The notes under the pieces are model-generated. The model saw only the letters and a list, made by a program, of their open reading frames with translations, was not told the origin of the DNA and ran no database searches. A program made the translations under genes and the position numbers. From the NCBI GenBank assembly GCA_027618475.1, contig JAQCEJ010000016.1, positions 1-64,000 of the forward strand: a DNA stretch of 64,000 nt, read 5' to 3'. Below, piece by piece: positions 47,569-57,618 of this stretch; positions within the stretch are counted from its first letter, which is position 1; each line of letters begins with the position of its first letter. Source of the DNA: Planctomycetota bacterium. Its GTDB lineage: Bacteria; Planctomycetota; Planctomycetia; Planctomycetales; Planctomycetaceae.

Positions 47569-49086
47569 TTAGAACAACCCTGCCAGGGCTTCGATGATGG
47601 GTCCCGCGACAGCGCTGTTATCTTGCGAATGCCAGATCGAACGCACCAGATCAAACGAGACCAATGCACAGAGGATCGTTACCACCGTTGATAATGCCAC
47701 TCCTGCGAAATCGATTTTCGTCCATTCGGCTTCGGGTGCCGAGACGACACCACGACCGATCGCCGACCCGGTACTGAATTCCGCGTGGCTGGCCCCGGTC
47801 TGAAAGCTGTCTTCGAACGCCTCATCACCGGCATCAAAGACATCAAGTTCGTCGGCTTCATCGACGTCGAACATGTCGCCGTCGAGTTCGAGATCGGCCT
47901 CTTCCACTGCAACGGCATCGTCACTACCACGTTGAGGTTTGGTGGTGGCAAAGTCGGCATCTTCATCGTCATCGAACAAGATCACGCTGGTATCGTGAGA
48001 CGAATCTTCGGCGTCAAGATCGAACTCGCTGTCACCACCAGACGCAACGTCGAACGACGTGGCTTCCATTTCAGAGGAGCTATCGGCCGACAGCATATTG
48101 ATGGTTTCTGCCGAATCTGAATCGTCGAGATTCGTGGCAATCGAAATACCACTGTCTTCGGCAAGCGTGATTCCGTCGTCGTCGTCGGCCACCAGCGAAA
48201 TGCCGCTGTCCTCCCCCTCGGGAGCGAGCGAGATGCCGCTGTCCGCGGCGGCTTCGAGAGCGATTCCGCTATCCTCATTGAATACAGAAGTCGAACCCGA
48301 TTCGTCGTGATCTTCGAGCACACCACTTTCACTACCGGAAAAAAGCAGATCGCTTTCACCGCCGATCGTGGTCTTCTCGAGATCCAGAATCTTGACGTCG
48401 CTCTGGTCGCTGTCGCTGGGAACGTGATCAGCGTCGTCACCGTCGTAGATTTTGACGTCGCTGTCGCTTTTGGGTCCGGAATCGTCGCTCAGACGAACAT
48501 CGCTGTCGGAGTCCCCCACGAGTTTGACGTCGCTGTCGCTCTGCAGCGCCGAATCATCGGCCGACAACTTCACATCGCTGTCGGAATCGCTCGCAACGAG
48601 TTTGACGTCGCTGTCGCTTTGATCGATGGCCTTCGATTTTTTCTTATCTTCGGTCAATCGCACATCGCTGTCGGAATCGGAAAGACTAAGCGAGACATCG
48701 AGCTTGCTGTCGCCTGAGCTGACGAGGCTGTCGTCGAGAATCAACCGTACGTCGCTGTCCGAGGTGCCGGCATCGAGCTCATCGTCGTCAAGAGCACTAC
48801 CTCGAATGATCGTCGGCTGCGCACCGAGTTCATCCTCGTCGTCGTCTCCCAGCACAACACTGGATCCGAATCCGGCATCGTCATCGGTGACCAGCGGCAC
48901 GTCCGGGCTCGAATCGGACTGACGCATCCGCTTCACCTTGTCGACGTCTTCCTGCCGGAATTTCCAGGTTCCTCGATCGGCAAAACCTCGAATTTGACCC
49001 TCTTCGCGAATTTTAGTCAGTTCCTTGGGAGAAACCCCTAAGATTTTCGCCGCTTCTTCGAGAGTCAGATATTTCTTGCTTGTCAT
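47569..49086 (-). CDS. MerR/excisionase-like HTH protein with acidic SDSDVKL and DSGISL repeats and C-terminal TM helix
   Basis: YLTLEEAAKILGVSPKELTKIREEGQIRGFADRGTWKFRQEDVD; repeated SDSDVKL; TM FAGVALSTVVTILCALVSF. Confidence 0.85.
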   Translation of the reverse strand: MTSKKYLTLEEAAKILGVSPKELTKIREEGQIRGFADRGTWKFRQEDVDKVKRMRQSDSSPDVPLVTDDDAGFGSSVVLGDDDEDELGAQPTIIRGSALDDDELDAGTSDSDVRLILDDSLVSSGDSKLDVSLSLSDSDSDVRLTEDKKKSKAIDQSDSDVKLVASDSDSDVKLSADDSALQSDSDVKLVGDSDSDVRLSDDSGPKSDSDVKIYDGDDADHVPSDSDQSDVKILDLEKTTIGGESDLLFSGSESGVLEDHDESGSTSVFNEDSGIALEAAADSGISLAPEGEDSGISLVADDDDGITLAEDSGISIATNLDDSDSAETINMLSADSSSEMEATSFDVASGGDSEFDLDAEDSSHDTSVILFDDDEDADFATTKPQRGSDDAVAVEEADLELDGDMFDVDEADELDVFDAGDEAFEDSFQTGASHAEFSTGSAIGRGVVSAPEAEWTKIDFAGVALSTVVTILCALVSFDLVRSIWHSQDNSAVAGPIIEALAGLF

Positions 49087-50074
49087 AGGATCCTCAATTT
49101 TCCGACGATCGTGCATAAACCGGTTGTAGCACCTGGCGGGGCAAACTGCCGGGCAGGCTCAAAACAGTCGATTCCGTATTCCTTTTATCACCCCGACCAC
49201 ATGCGTAACGTCGGTTTTTTATTCTCGGGTGGATTATCCGATACCGATCGTTTTATCGGCTCACACCCAAACGGATATCATCGGGAAATATGTCTGAATT
49301 CCCACAGCCTTTACAATCGTCAACATAAGCAGCGTTTGCAATACCGCCCACTGAGGGCTTGTCCCCACGAGAACAATTCGACTCTCGGCTTCATTCCAGG
49401 CGAACGGAAGCGGTAATTCGGACGCCGATTTTCCAACACCATCTAAGTCTGGAAACCTGTTTCGGCCTCTCTTTTATTCTAAAGTTCCTCCGAGACATTG
49501 CAAGCAGTTTTCTCTGCGCATTTTCACATACCGGAACACCAGGTGATAGACGCAGAAATCCCCCTGTTCAGAGTCAAGGCGATTTTCAGTTAATCGTGGA
49601 GGCCGATTTCGGTTAACTGGACGAAACGCTATCTCAGCTGACCGAAAAGCAACGGGGAAAACGATAATGGCTGCGATATGCTGATGTGTACCTGTGGAAC
49701 TGCAAATTCAGGTCGATTCGCTCTGGATTTCGGCCTGATGAAGATTCTGTCGATTTTGTCCGCAAAAACTCAAAACTTGAGACATATTTTTCCCGTTCAG
49801 CATGTCGTTTTTCGAAGAAATTGATAACAATGTTGAGGCTTCAGGCATTGGACCAGGATCAAATTCCGTTTATGAATTAGGGACCGCTTCAGCCGACAGC
49901 GTCGATCGAAGTATGGCCGCAAGTTGACGGTTCTCTGAAAAGTACGACTCGTACCGCACACAAACCGGCGACCAGGCAGAAAACCAATCGACGTAGGTCG
50001 TTCGTTTGTCATTGAATCTCGTAACGTCTCGACCGTTGTTCAGCCGACGGGATCAACGAACTGACAAGGAGTTG

Positions 50075-51943
50075 ATGGTGTCGATCATCCCGTTGCATCC
50101 ACGCGATTCAGAATTCGGCGCGACCACGTCGGACTCCCGATCGGTATCGGACCAGCGCGAGCCACAACAGACACCCGACGCCGACGGTCATGGCCGTCCC
50201 ATTGGACGATCCCGACTCGACGTTGATCTAAAGGTGATCCCAAATTCCGACGAGCTGCGCACACAAATCAGAATCGCGGCAGAACGGTATGTCCTGGCGC
50301 TCGACAAACGATCCCCCATCACTCGAGTTCAACTCGAACGTCACGGTTATCGCCTGCTGGCACAATACGAGTTCGACGAACCTTATCTCGGATTCGCCAT
50401 GGTCTGCCTGGGGAACGCATTCTGGAAGCCGTCGTTTCTGTCGACTCCTTATGCACGCCGTCTGCTGTTGTTGCCGAGCTGTTTTCCTCATCATCGGAAT
50501 TGTCCGTCAACAGCCGATTTCGTACACGGTAATGGCCATCGCAAAACAACAGACACAGAGTGTGTTGCCTGCCGGTTGATTCGATTGAAGGATCAAGCCG
50601 AACAGTGCGGTTATCGCGTTCTCGAAGCCGACAGGTCACCCGCCATTCTCAGCATTCTCATCGAAGGGAAAATCGATGCCATTTTAGGAATCGCCTCTCT
50701 CAACGATTTGGAAAAATCGGTCGATCAGATCATGATGGCTGGTGTTCCATCGTACGCGATTCCTTTAATCGAAAAAGAAAGGGACGAGTTCGTCCTGGAT
50801 GAACCCTGGGTCAGTGCGGTGATTGACCAATGTGACGTTACCCATGAATCGACGGCTATCAGCTACCTCCCGTTGATTCGCGCTGCTAATGACCTGTTTA
50901 ACGACGATTTTTCGACATTGTTGCCGAGGTCACAAAGTCGGAACGAGGCGATGGCGAAGTCGCCGCTCGGTCAGACCGAAGAGATTGCATTCGACTGGCT
51001 GGCCAATGGAGGTAAACGCTTTCGACCGTTCATCACACTGGCGGCATACGATGCCCTGACGGGGGGCAAGGGAACGACGATCGTTCCCGATGGAACTCGG
51101 TTGCAGTTCACGCCTGCCGTCGGCCGCAGCGCGATGGCGATCGAAGCCTTTCATAAAGCCTCGCTGGTTCACGACGATATCGAAGATAACGACCTTTATC
51201 GTTATGGTCGCGATACATTGCATCGTACACACGGCGTCGGCATGGCAATTAACGTCGGAGATTATCTGATCGGTCTGGGATATCAGCTGGTCAATGCCAC
51301 GCGAGAAGAACTCGGTGCCGAAGTGGCTTGCGACATTCTTGATAAAATGTCGACGGCTCATATCAAACTCTGTGACGGACAAGGTGCCGAGATGGCTTGG
51401 CAGGCGGCTCCGACCACGAAGTTCACGCCTGCCGAAGCTTTGCAGATCTATGCCTTAAAAACCGCCCCGGCGTTCGAAGCCGCGTTGTTTGCCGGCGTAC
51501 GCATGGCCGGGTCGACCAGCACTTACGAAGAAACGATCGCCGAGTATTGCCGTCACCTGGGGATTGGATTTCAGATTCTCAACGATCTGAAAGATTGGAC
51601 CGGCGATTACGACAACAAACTGGTCGCCGGTCAGGATGCCCAGGCCATGCGGCCTACCTTGTTGCTAGCGCTGGCATTGCAGGTGGCGAGCCCCGAACAG
51701 TTTCTCGAACTCGAATCGCTGATCGAGAATGCCGATGACGATGAACACCGCCCCGAACATTTTCGCAAGGTCTTTCACGATTGTGGTGTTTTCTCGAAAG
51801 CCCTCGAACTCGTCGAGAATTCGCGTCAGCGAGCACAGTTACTCGCCAATTCCGTACAATCGAAGGAATTTCGACAGTTGTTGCATTTCCTGGTCGACAC
51901 GGTCCTTGCCGAGGAACAGAAATACAGAGTCCCCCCCCAATAA
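50075..51943 (+). CDS. DUF116-polyprenyl synthetase fusion protein
   Basis: N-terminal Cys-rich DUF116-like (LLLLPSCFPHHRNCPS...CVACRLIRLKDQAEQCGYRV); C-terminal GGKRFRPF, LVHDDIEDND, LGIGFQILNDLKDW; ORF from 50006. Confidence 0.85.
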   Translation: MVSIIPLHPRDSEFGATTSDSRSVSDQREPQQTPDADGHGRPIGRSRLDVDLKVIPNSDELRTQIRIAAERYVLALDKRSPITRVQLERHGYRLLAQYEFDEPYLGFAMVCLGNAFWKPSFLSTPYARRLLLLPSCFPHHRNCPSTADFVHGNGHRKTTDTECVACRLIRLKDQAEQCGYRVLEADRSPAILSILIEGKIDAILGIASLNDLEKSVDQIMMAGVPSYAIPLIEKERDEFVLDEPWVSAVIDQCDVTHESTAISYLPLIRAANDLFNDDFSTLLPRSQSRNEAMAKSPLGQTEEIAFDWLANGGKRFRPFITLAAYDALTGGKGTTIVPDGTRLQFTPAVGRSAMAIEAFHKASLVHDDIEDNDLYRYGRDTLHRTHGVGMAINVGDYLIGLGYQLVNATREELGAEVACDILDKMSTAHIKLCDGQGAEMAWQAAPTTKFTPAEALQIYALKTAPAFEAALFAGVRMAGSTSTYEETIAEYCRHLGIGFQILNDLKDWTGDYDNKLVAGQDAQAMRPTLLLALALQVASPEQFLELESLIENADDDEHRPEHFRKVFHDCGVFSKALELVENSRQRAQLLANSVQSKEFRQLLHFLVDTVLAEEQKYRVPPQ

Positions 51944-52002
51944 CAGCTACTCCAGGCCTGTTTTCTATTTTCGCATTCACCCGAGAGAATACTGCTAACG
52001 TC

Positions 52003-52836
52003 ATGCCCCTGGTGCTTCGCATTCGACAAACGACGACGATTCCTCTGGAAGTGGAAACCATCCGCATCGAAACGGCGCGCGAACAGACCGCCGATGCCGT
52101 GCTCGGCACATTGATTCAATACGGTAATCAGCAAGTCCCGTTAGGCGAATTCTTCACCGCCGAGGGCTCCGCTTCCGACGAACAGATTGTATGGGAAGGA
52201 GACTGCTCGAAAGTCAAACTCATCGGAGCCCTGCACAATCGAGGAACCATTCGAGTCGAAGGAAACGCCGGCATGCATCTTGGTGCCGAAATGACCGGCG
52301 GCGAAATCATTGTCCACGGCAATGCCGCCGATTGGGTTGGTGCTGAAATGCATGGCGGCAGAATTCATATTCACGGTCATGCCGGCCACCTCGTCGGTGC
52401 TGTCTATCGCGGGGGTCGCCGCGGCATGACGGGGGGCGAAATTCTGATCGAAGGCGATGCAGGCAACGAAATCGGGCAAACGATGCGAAGAGGGCTTATC
52501 GCCGTCGGTGGCAAGGCGGGAGATGCCATCGGTTTCAGTATGATTGCAGGGACGGTACTTGTATTCGGTGAGCCGGGCATTCGTCACGGTGCGGGCATGA
52601 AACGAGGCACAATCGGCCTGCTCAGTGAATCGTCGTCTCCCGATCTGCTTCCCACGTTTCGTTATTGTACGACGTATCGTCCCAATTTCTTGCGAATTTA
52701 CTTGAAAGCCTTGCAGCAGCGAGGATTTCCCGTTCCCGAACATTGCTGGACAACACGCTTTCACCGTTTTGCCGGAGACTTTCTCGAGGACGGAAAGGGT
52801 GAAATCTTGATCTCGGAGAACGCGTTATCGGTGTAG
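52003..52836 (+). CDS. fhcC: Formylmethanofuran dehydrogenase subunit C-like protein
   Basis: Repeated GGEIIVHGNAADWVGAEMHGGRIHIHGHAGHLVGAVYRGGRRGMTGGEILIEGDAGNEIG beta-helix. Confidence 0.88.
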   Translation: MPLVLRIRQTTTIPLEVETIRIETAREQTADAVLGTLIQYGNQQVPLGEFFTAEGSASDEQIVWEGDCSKVKLIGALHNRGTIRVEGNAGMHLGAEMTGGEIIVHGNAADWVGAEMHGGRIHIHGHAGHLVGAVYRGGRRGMTGGEILIEGDAGNEIGQTMRRGLIAVGGKAGDAIGFSMIAGTVLVFGEPGIRHGAGMKRGTIGLLSESSSPDLLPTFRYCTTYRPNFLRIYLKALQQRGFPVPEHCWTTRFHRFAGDFLEDGKGEILISENALSV

Positions 52837-52841
52837 AACTG

Positions 52842-52917
52842 GTTTCATCACCCGGTTGGCGACAGAAAAATCGTTCGAATTACCCTAAAATATCCATCGT
52901 CCAGAGGGTTATGAAAA
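52842..52917 (+). repeat. Dispersed 76-bp intergenic element, copy 3
   Basis: GTTTCATCACCCGGTTGGCG...CCAGAGGGTTATGAAAA; about 65/76 hand-counted identities with copy 2. Confidence 0.9.
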
Positions 52918-53078
52918 GATTTGTAGGATGATGCACTCGATGGATCGTCCGGTTGGTGAAGGAAACGCCGTTCCCTTTTTGAAAACCAACCACCACAGGG
53001 GATGGGTATCAAACGGCGCGTCATCTCCTCCCCATACAACGAACACGACGTCGTGTTTCATATCCGAAATCTGCCGGC

Positions 53079-54746
53079 ATGACCTCTTCGCGACTGAATA
53101 TCGCCGATCGATTGACGCAAACTGCACAACGTGTGCCGCATCAACGTGCGGTGGTGTTTCCTCATGGACTCGACTCCTGTGGTCGAACGGCATACACGCA
53201 TCTGACGTTCGCCCAGCTCGATGACGAGAGCAATCACCTCGCCGCCGGTCTCCAGCGAATGGGAATCAAACCCGGGACACGGCTCGTGCTGTTCGTACGG
53301 CCCAGCCTCGAATTCATTACGTTGACCTTCGCATTATTCAAAGTCGGTGCGGTGATCGTGCTCATCGACCCCGGCATGGGGATGAAGCACGTATTTCACT
53401 GTCTGGAGACGGTCGATCCCGACGGTTTTGTCGCGATTCCGACGGTTCATCTGGCATCGATCTGGTCACGAAAACGCTTTCCGCGAGTCAAATACCGCGT
53501 TGTCGTCGGCCAGAGAGGTTTTGGTTTCGGGCCGACATACTCCGACTTGCTCGCCGCTGACGCATCTTCGTTTCGAACCGTTGCAACGACCGCTCGCGAT
53601 CCGGCGGCAATCATTTTTACAAGCGGCAGCACAGGACCGGCGAAAGGAGTGCTCTACGAACATGGTATGTTCTGGGCACAAGTCGACATGTTGCAGGCGT
53701 GTTATCAGTTTCAACCGGGTGAAATCGATCTTCCCGGCTTCCCTCTGTTTGCGCTGTTCAACTCGGCACTCGGTGTGACGACCGTCATCCCTCCGATGGA
53801 CCCGACACGGCCCGCACAAGCCGATCCCAAAAAACTCATTGATACGATGTACGATCAAGGCGTGACGACGTCGTTCGGATCACCCGCCATCTGGAATCGC
53901 GTCGGACGTTACTGCGAGTCCCAAGGGGTCAAATTGCCAAAAAGTTTGAAGCGCGTGATCTCCGCCGGAGCGCCGGTGCCGCTCGACGTTCTCGAACGGA
54001 TGTCGCGGGCATTCGACAACGACGACGCTGAAATGTTCACTCCGTACGGTGCAACCGAATCGTTGCCGATCGCATCGATATCGCATTGCGAAATTTTAGA
54101 CGAGACCGCAATACTTTCGCGGCAAGGGAAGGGGACGTGCGTCGGGCGACCGTTGCCGGGAGTGAATATCAAGGTCATCCCCATTACCGACGGCCCCGTC
54201 GCTACCGCCGAGGATATCGTCGAACTTCCCGTCGGAGAAATCGGCGAACTTATCGTACAAGGGGCGATGGTGACGCGGGAATATTTTCGCCATCCGGAAG
54301 GAACGGCGATGGCGAAAATACGCGAAGGCGACCTCGTGTGGCACCGCATGGGTGACGTCGGTTATATCGATGAGGAAGGACGATTGTGGTTCTGCGGAAG
54401 AAAATCGCATCGTGTCGAAACGGAAAACGGGCGGATGTTTTCGATTCCCTGTGAAGCGATTTTTAATAACCATCCTCGTGTCTTTCGCTCGGCTCTCGTC
54501 GGCGTGGGAGCAAAGCCGCATCAACGTCCTGTGCTCGTTATCGAACCCGAAGCGAACGCATGGCCCGGATCAAAAGAGGCCGAACGAAAATTCTGCGATG
54601 AACTATTGGCGCTGGGACGCGAAGTTCCACATACTGCGGTTATTGAAACGATATTGTTTCACCGTTCGTTACCGGTTGACGTCCGACATAATGTCAAGAT
54701 CTCGCGAGAGCAGCTTGCCCTCTGGGCGGAGAAGAACCTGTGCTAA
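53079..54746 (+). CDS. AMP-binding fatty acid CoA ligase family protein, OleC-like
   Basis: IIFTSGSTGPAKGVLYEH, DPGMGMKHVFHCLETVDPDGFVAIPTVH, TPYGATESLPIASI, VGDVGY-type GDVGYIDEEGRLWFCGR. Confidence 0.88.
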   Translation: MTSSRLNIADRLTQTAQRVPHQRAVVFPHGLDSCGRTAYTHLTFAQLDDESNHLAAGLQRMGIKPGTRLVLFVRPSLEFITLTFALFKVGAVIVLIDPGMGMKHVFHCLETVDPDGFVAIPTVHLASIWSRKRFPRVKYRVVVGQRGFGFGPTYSDLLAADASSFRTVATTARDPAAIIFTSGSTGPAKGVLYEHGMFWAQVDMLQACYQFQPGEIDLPGFPLFALFNSALGVTTVIPPMDPTRPAQADPKKLIDTMYDQGVTTSFGSPAIWNRVGRYCESQGVKLPKSLKRVISAGAPVPLDVLERMSRAFDNDDAEMFTPYGATESLPIASISHCEILDETAILSRQGKGTCVGRPLPGVNIKVIPITDGPVATAEDIVELPVGEIGELIVQGAMVTREYFRHPEGTAMAKIREGDLVWHRMGDVGYIDEEGRLWFCGRKSHRVETENGRMFSIPCEAIFNNHPRVFRSALVGVGAKPHQRPVLVIEPEANAWPGSKEAERKFCDELLALGREVPHTAVIETILFHRSLPVDVRHNVKISREQLALWAEKNLC

Positions 54747-54833
54747 CTCACAGAATATTTTGGGGCTATTCGTGTAACAGTTGCCGCATGGTTTCGTTCA
54801 TACCGCCAGGTTTTTTCAGCGGGAGTCATTAGC

Positions 54834-55835
54834 ATGACGACGCTCGTCACCGGTGGGGCCGGTTTTCTCGGGCTGTATATGACCGAACAACTCGTCGCGC
54901 GCGGTGAGAGCGTGCGCGTGCTCTGTCGCCGTTCGCATCCGCGGCTGAAAGAACTCGGCGTTCAGTGGATCGAAGGAGACATCCGCGATCCGTCGATCGT
55001 GAAAGAGGCCTGCGCGAACTGCGACACGGTGTTTCATGTCGCCGCCATTCCCGGCATCTGGGGTGCGTGGAAGACATTCTACGAGACCAACACCCAAGGA
55101 ACCATGAATGTTCTTGCAGCGTGTCGCAGCGAAGAGGTCGGTAAGTTGATATACACCAGCTCGCCGAGCGTCGTCTACGATGGCAGCGAACATCGAGGAG
55201 TGAATGAATCTCTGCCTTATTCCGACAGCTATCTCTGCCATTACCCTCACACAAAAGCGATCGCCGAACGGGCCGTGCTCGATGCGAACGGACAAGACGG
55301 CCTGTTGACCGTCTCGCTACGTCCGCATCTTATCTGGGGACCGCGCGACAATCATCTGATTCCCCGCTTGATTCAGCGGGCCAAAAGCGGCCGCCTTCGT
55401 ATCGTGGGTGACGGGAAGAATCTGATATCGATGTCGTATGTCGAAAACGTCGCATCCGCTCATTTGCAGGCGGCAGAGCGATTGATTCCAACGGCATCGC
55501 TCGCGGGGAAAGCCTATTTTATCAACGAACCCGAACCGGTGATGTTGTGGGACTGGGTCAACGAGATTCTCGCACGAGCCGGCCTTCGACCTGTAACGCG
55601 ACGAATTTCGAAAAGTGCGGCGTGGGGGGTGGGATTGTTGTGTGAGGGAATCTACAAAACGTTCGGTATCAAAAGCGAACCGCCAATGACGCGGTTTCTC
55701 GCGTCGCAACTCAGCGGATCGCATTATTACAACATTGAAGCTGCAAAACGAGATTTTGATTATCGACCGATGGTGCCGGTCGAAGTCGGCATGCAACGTA
55801 TGGAACCGGACTTGAAGCGCTGGCGTGATTCGTGA
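54834..55835 (+). CDS. NAD(P)-dependent epimerase/3-beta-HSD-type reductase, OleD-like
   Basis: [74 protein letters not shown]. Confidence 0.88.
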   Translation: MTTLVTGGAGFLGLYMTEQLVARGESVRVLCRRSHPRLKELGVQWIEGDIRDPSIVKEACANCDTVFHVAAIPGIWGAWKTFYETNTQGTMNVLAACRSEEVGKLIYTSSPSVVYDGSEHRGVNESLPYSDSYLCHYPHTKAIAERAVLDANGQDGLLTVSLRPHLIWGPRDNHLIPRLIQRAKSGRLRIVGDGKNLISMSYVENVASAHLQAAERLIPTASLAGKAYFINEPEPVMLWDWVNEILARAGLRPVTRRISKSAAWGVGLLCEGIYKTFGIKSEPPMTRFLASQLSGSHYYNIEAAKRDFDYRPMVPVEVGMQRMEPDLKRWRDS

Positions 55836-55838
55836 AAT

Positions 55839-57545
55839 CTATTCCGGTTTTGCGACGGAGGTCAACCAGAACGTCTCGAAGCAGGTCATTAATTTCGGTG
55901 GTGTGCAGATGAAGCGTTTGATTTCATGTGGCTGAGTTGCGGTGCCAGTAAGACGAATCGGTCCGGAGAATGCCGTTCCCGTCGTTGTGAATGAGAGCTT
56001 GACGGTCCCCGCCGTATCACCGGTCGGTTCGGACACGACCGGAGCGGCGGTGACCCCCTCGGGAAGGCCGACCGCTTCAATCGTGATCGGTCCGACAACC
56101 CCTTCCGGACCAGCGCGGCGGACAATCTTGACTTCGAATTCGGTCGGTTTGTCGTGTGCAACGACAATCGCATCGGCTGTCGCCGTCAGTTCGAAATCGG
56201 AGATTTCAGGGCGGACGGTCAATCGATAAAAACAGCGATCGCCTCCTTGCCGAAATCGTGAACGAACCGTGAGCAAATAGTCGCCGTCCTGTGCCGGTGC
56301 GTGAGCAATGATCGACGCCCGGGGTGGCTTGCCGCTCCCGATTTCAGCGGCGACATTGCCTGCCGGGTCGGTCAGTTTGAGTAACGGCGGATCGAGCACC
56401 GAATCGATGTTATGCGATTCGGCAACAATCACAACCGGCTGTCCCATTTTGAGAGGTAAGCGATACACGTCGCGTTGCATTCGATTCTGGATGAAACCGG
56501 TGACCGTTTGGGGGACTGCGAGCACGAGCGGATTCTCAGCCGTACCGTTTGCCAGTGTCGTCAGCGGCGGATAGGACGAGAGTCGAACGCGATTCGAACC
56601 GGGCATATTCGGTACAAAGGCGAGTCCGAAACGATTGTCGCCGTTACCCCGCAAGTCGTCGAGCGTATCGAGTTCCTGAAATTCGGCGAGTCGTTCTCCC
56701 CCCAGCGGAACGACGGGAAGCCGGGTTCCCGCAGGGATATTCCAACCGAAGACCTCAACATCGCCGGGGACATCGAGTGGAACGGAGGACGGAAGCGTAT
56801 GCGTAATAAACGGACCGGTTGTAATCGTCAGCCGATAGATGTAACTCGCTTCACCCTGAAAGGCAATTGTGGTGTTCGCCGTCGATGAGAAGCCGAAAAT
56901 GCGAACGATATGCGGTCCAGAGGTCTTCGCCGTGTAGGCCAGACGCGAGTCGAAGTCGACATCGTCGTGGTTCTCAGCAAGGACCGTCCCCGTGGGGGAG
57001 ACGACCTGAACGACGGTATCGACCGGAGAACCAATTCTTCCGTTCGCATCGACCGAGGCGACGACGGTTTGTCCGGCCGCAAGTTCTAACGAGAAAGCAT
57101 CGACATCGCCACCACTTTGCAATGCACCGTTTACCAGTATTTCTGGCTGCGCTAATGCCTGGGCTGTTTCGGGAGCATTATTGGGTTCGGTTTCTGCGAT
57201 TTCAGACAAGCTGCCGACTAGAAACGGTGCCGGTGAACTCGCTCCTTCCGCATTGTGCACGCGGAGCCAGATGCGGTCGGTCGGCAGATCGGCGGGAATG
57301 GTGATGTCGAGTTTCCCCTTTTCCTCACCGGCAACGATATCGACACCGGGAGCCCAGATATCAATCGGCCAGGTAAAATCGCCGTTGAGCTTGGCAGAGA
57401 CGGTCGTCCCGCGTTGTCCTCCAGCAGGATAAATGTACGTCAACGTGGGGGGAGCGGAAAACGCATCCGCGTTAAATCCAAGCGGAAAAATCAGCCAGGA
57501 GACCAGAAGCAATCGCCGGTAAATGGGACGGCGCGGAAAGTTCAT
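55839..57545 (-). CDS. Exported pre-peptidase C-terminal (PPC) domain protein
   Basis: LTYIYPAGGQRGTTVSAKLNG, ETEPNNAPETAQAL, DVDAFSLELAAGQTVV. Confidence 0.88.
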   Translation of the reverse strand: MNFPRRPIYRRLLLVSWLIFPLGFNADAFSAPPTLTYIYPAGGQRGTTVSAKLNGDFTWPIDIWAPGVDIVAGEEKGKLDITIPADLPTDRIWLRVHNAEGASSPAPFLVGSLSEIAETEPNNAPETAQALAQPEILVNGALQSGGDVDAFSLELAAGQTVVASVDANGRIGSPVDTVVQVVSPTGTVLAENHDDVDFDSRLAYTAKTSGPHIVRIFGFSSTANTTIAFQGEASYIYRLTITTGPFITHTLPSSVPLDVPGDVEVFGWNIPAGTRLPVVPLGGERLAEFQELDTLDDLRGNGDNRFGLAFVPNMPGSNRVRLSSYPPLTTLANGTAENPLVLAVPQTVTGFIQNRMQRDVYRLPLKMGQPVVIVAESHNIDSVLDPPLLKLTDPAGNVAAEIGSGKPPRASIIAHAPAQDGDYLLTVRSRFRQGGDRCFYRLTVRPEISDFELTATADAIVVAHDKPTEFEVKIVRRAGPEGVVGPITIEAVGLPEGVTAAPVVSEPTGDTAGTVKLSFTTTGTAFSGPIRLTGTATQPHEIKRFICTPPKLMTCFETFWLTSVAKPE

Positions 57546-57618
57546 GAGAGATCCTCAGCGATCAGGGTAACTGTCCCCGAAGCATTCCAAAAGATTTCGC
57601 GACCCAGGTGCGCGAGAA

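Noticed and set aside
48390-48770. Regularly spaced GACGTCGCTGTCGCT repeats resembling an array
   Set aside because: In-frame coding repeats of SDSDVKL, with variable short spacing; not CRISPR
49111-49880. Several 60-100 aa ORFs in the 49-50 kb gap
   Set aside because: Random-looking translations without ribosome-binding sites or motifs
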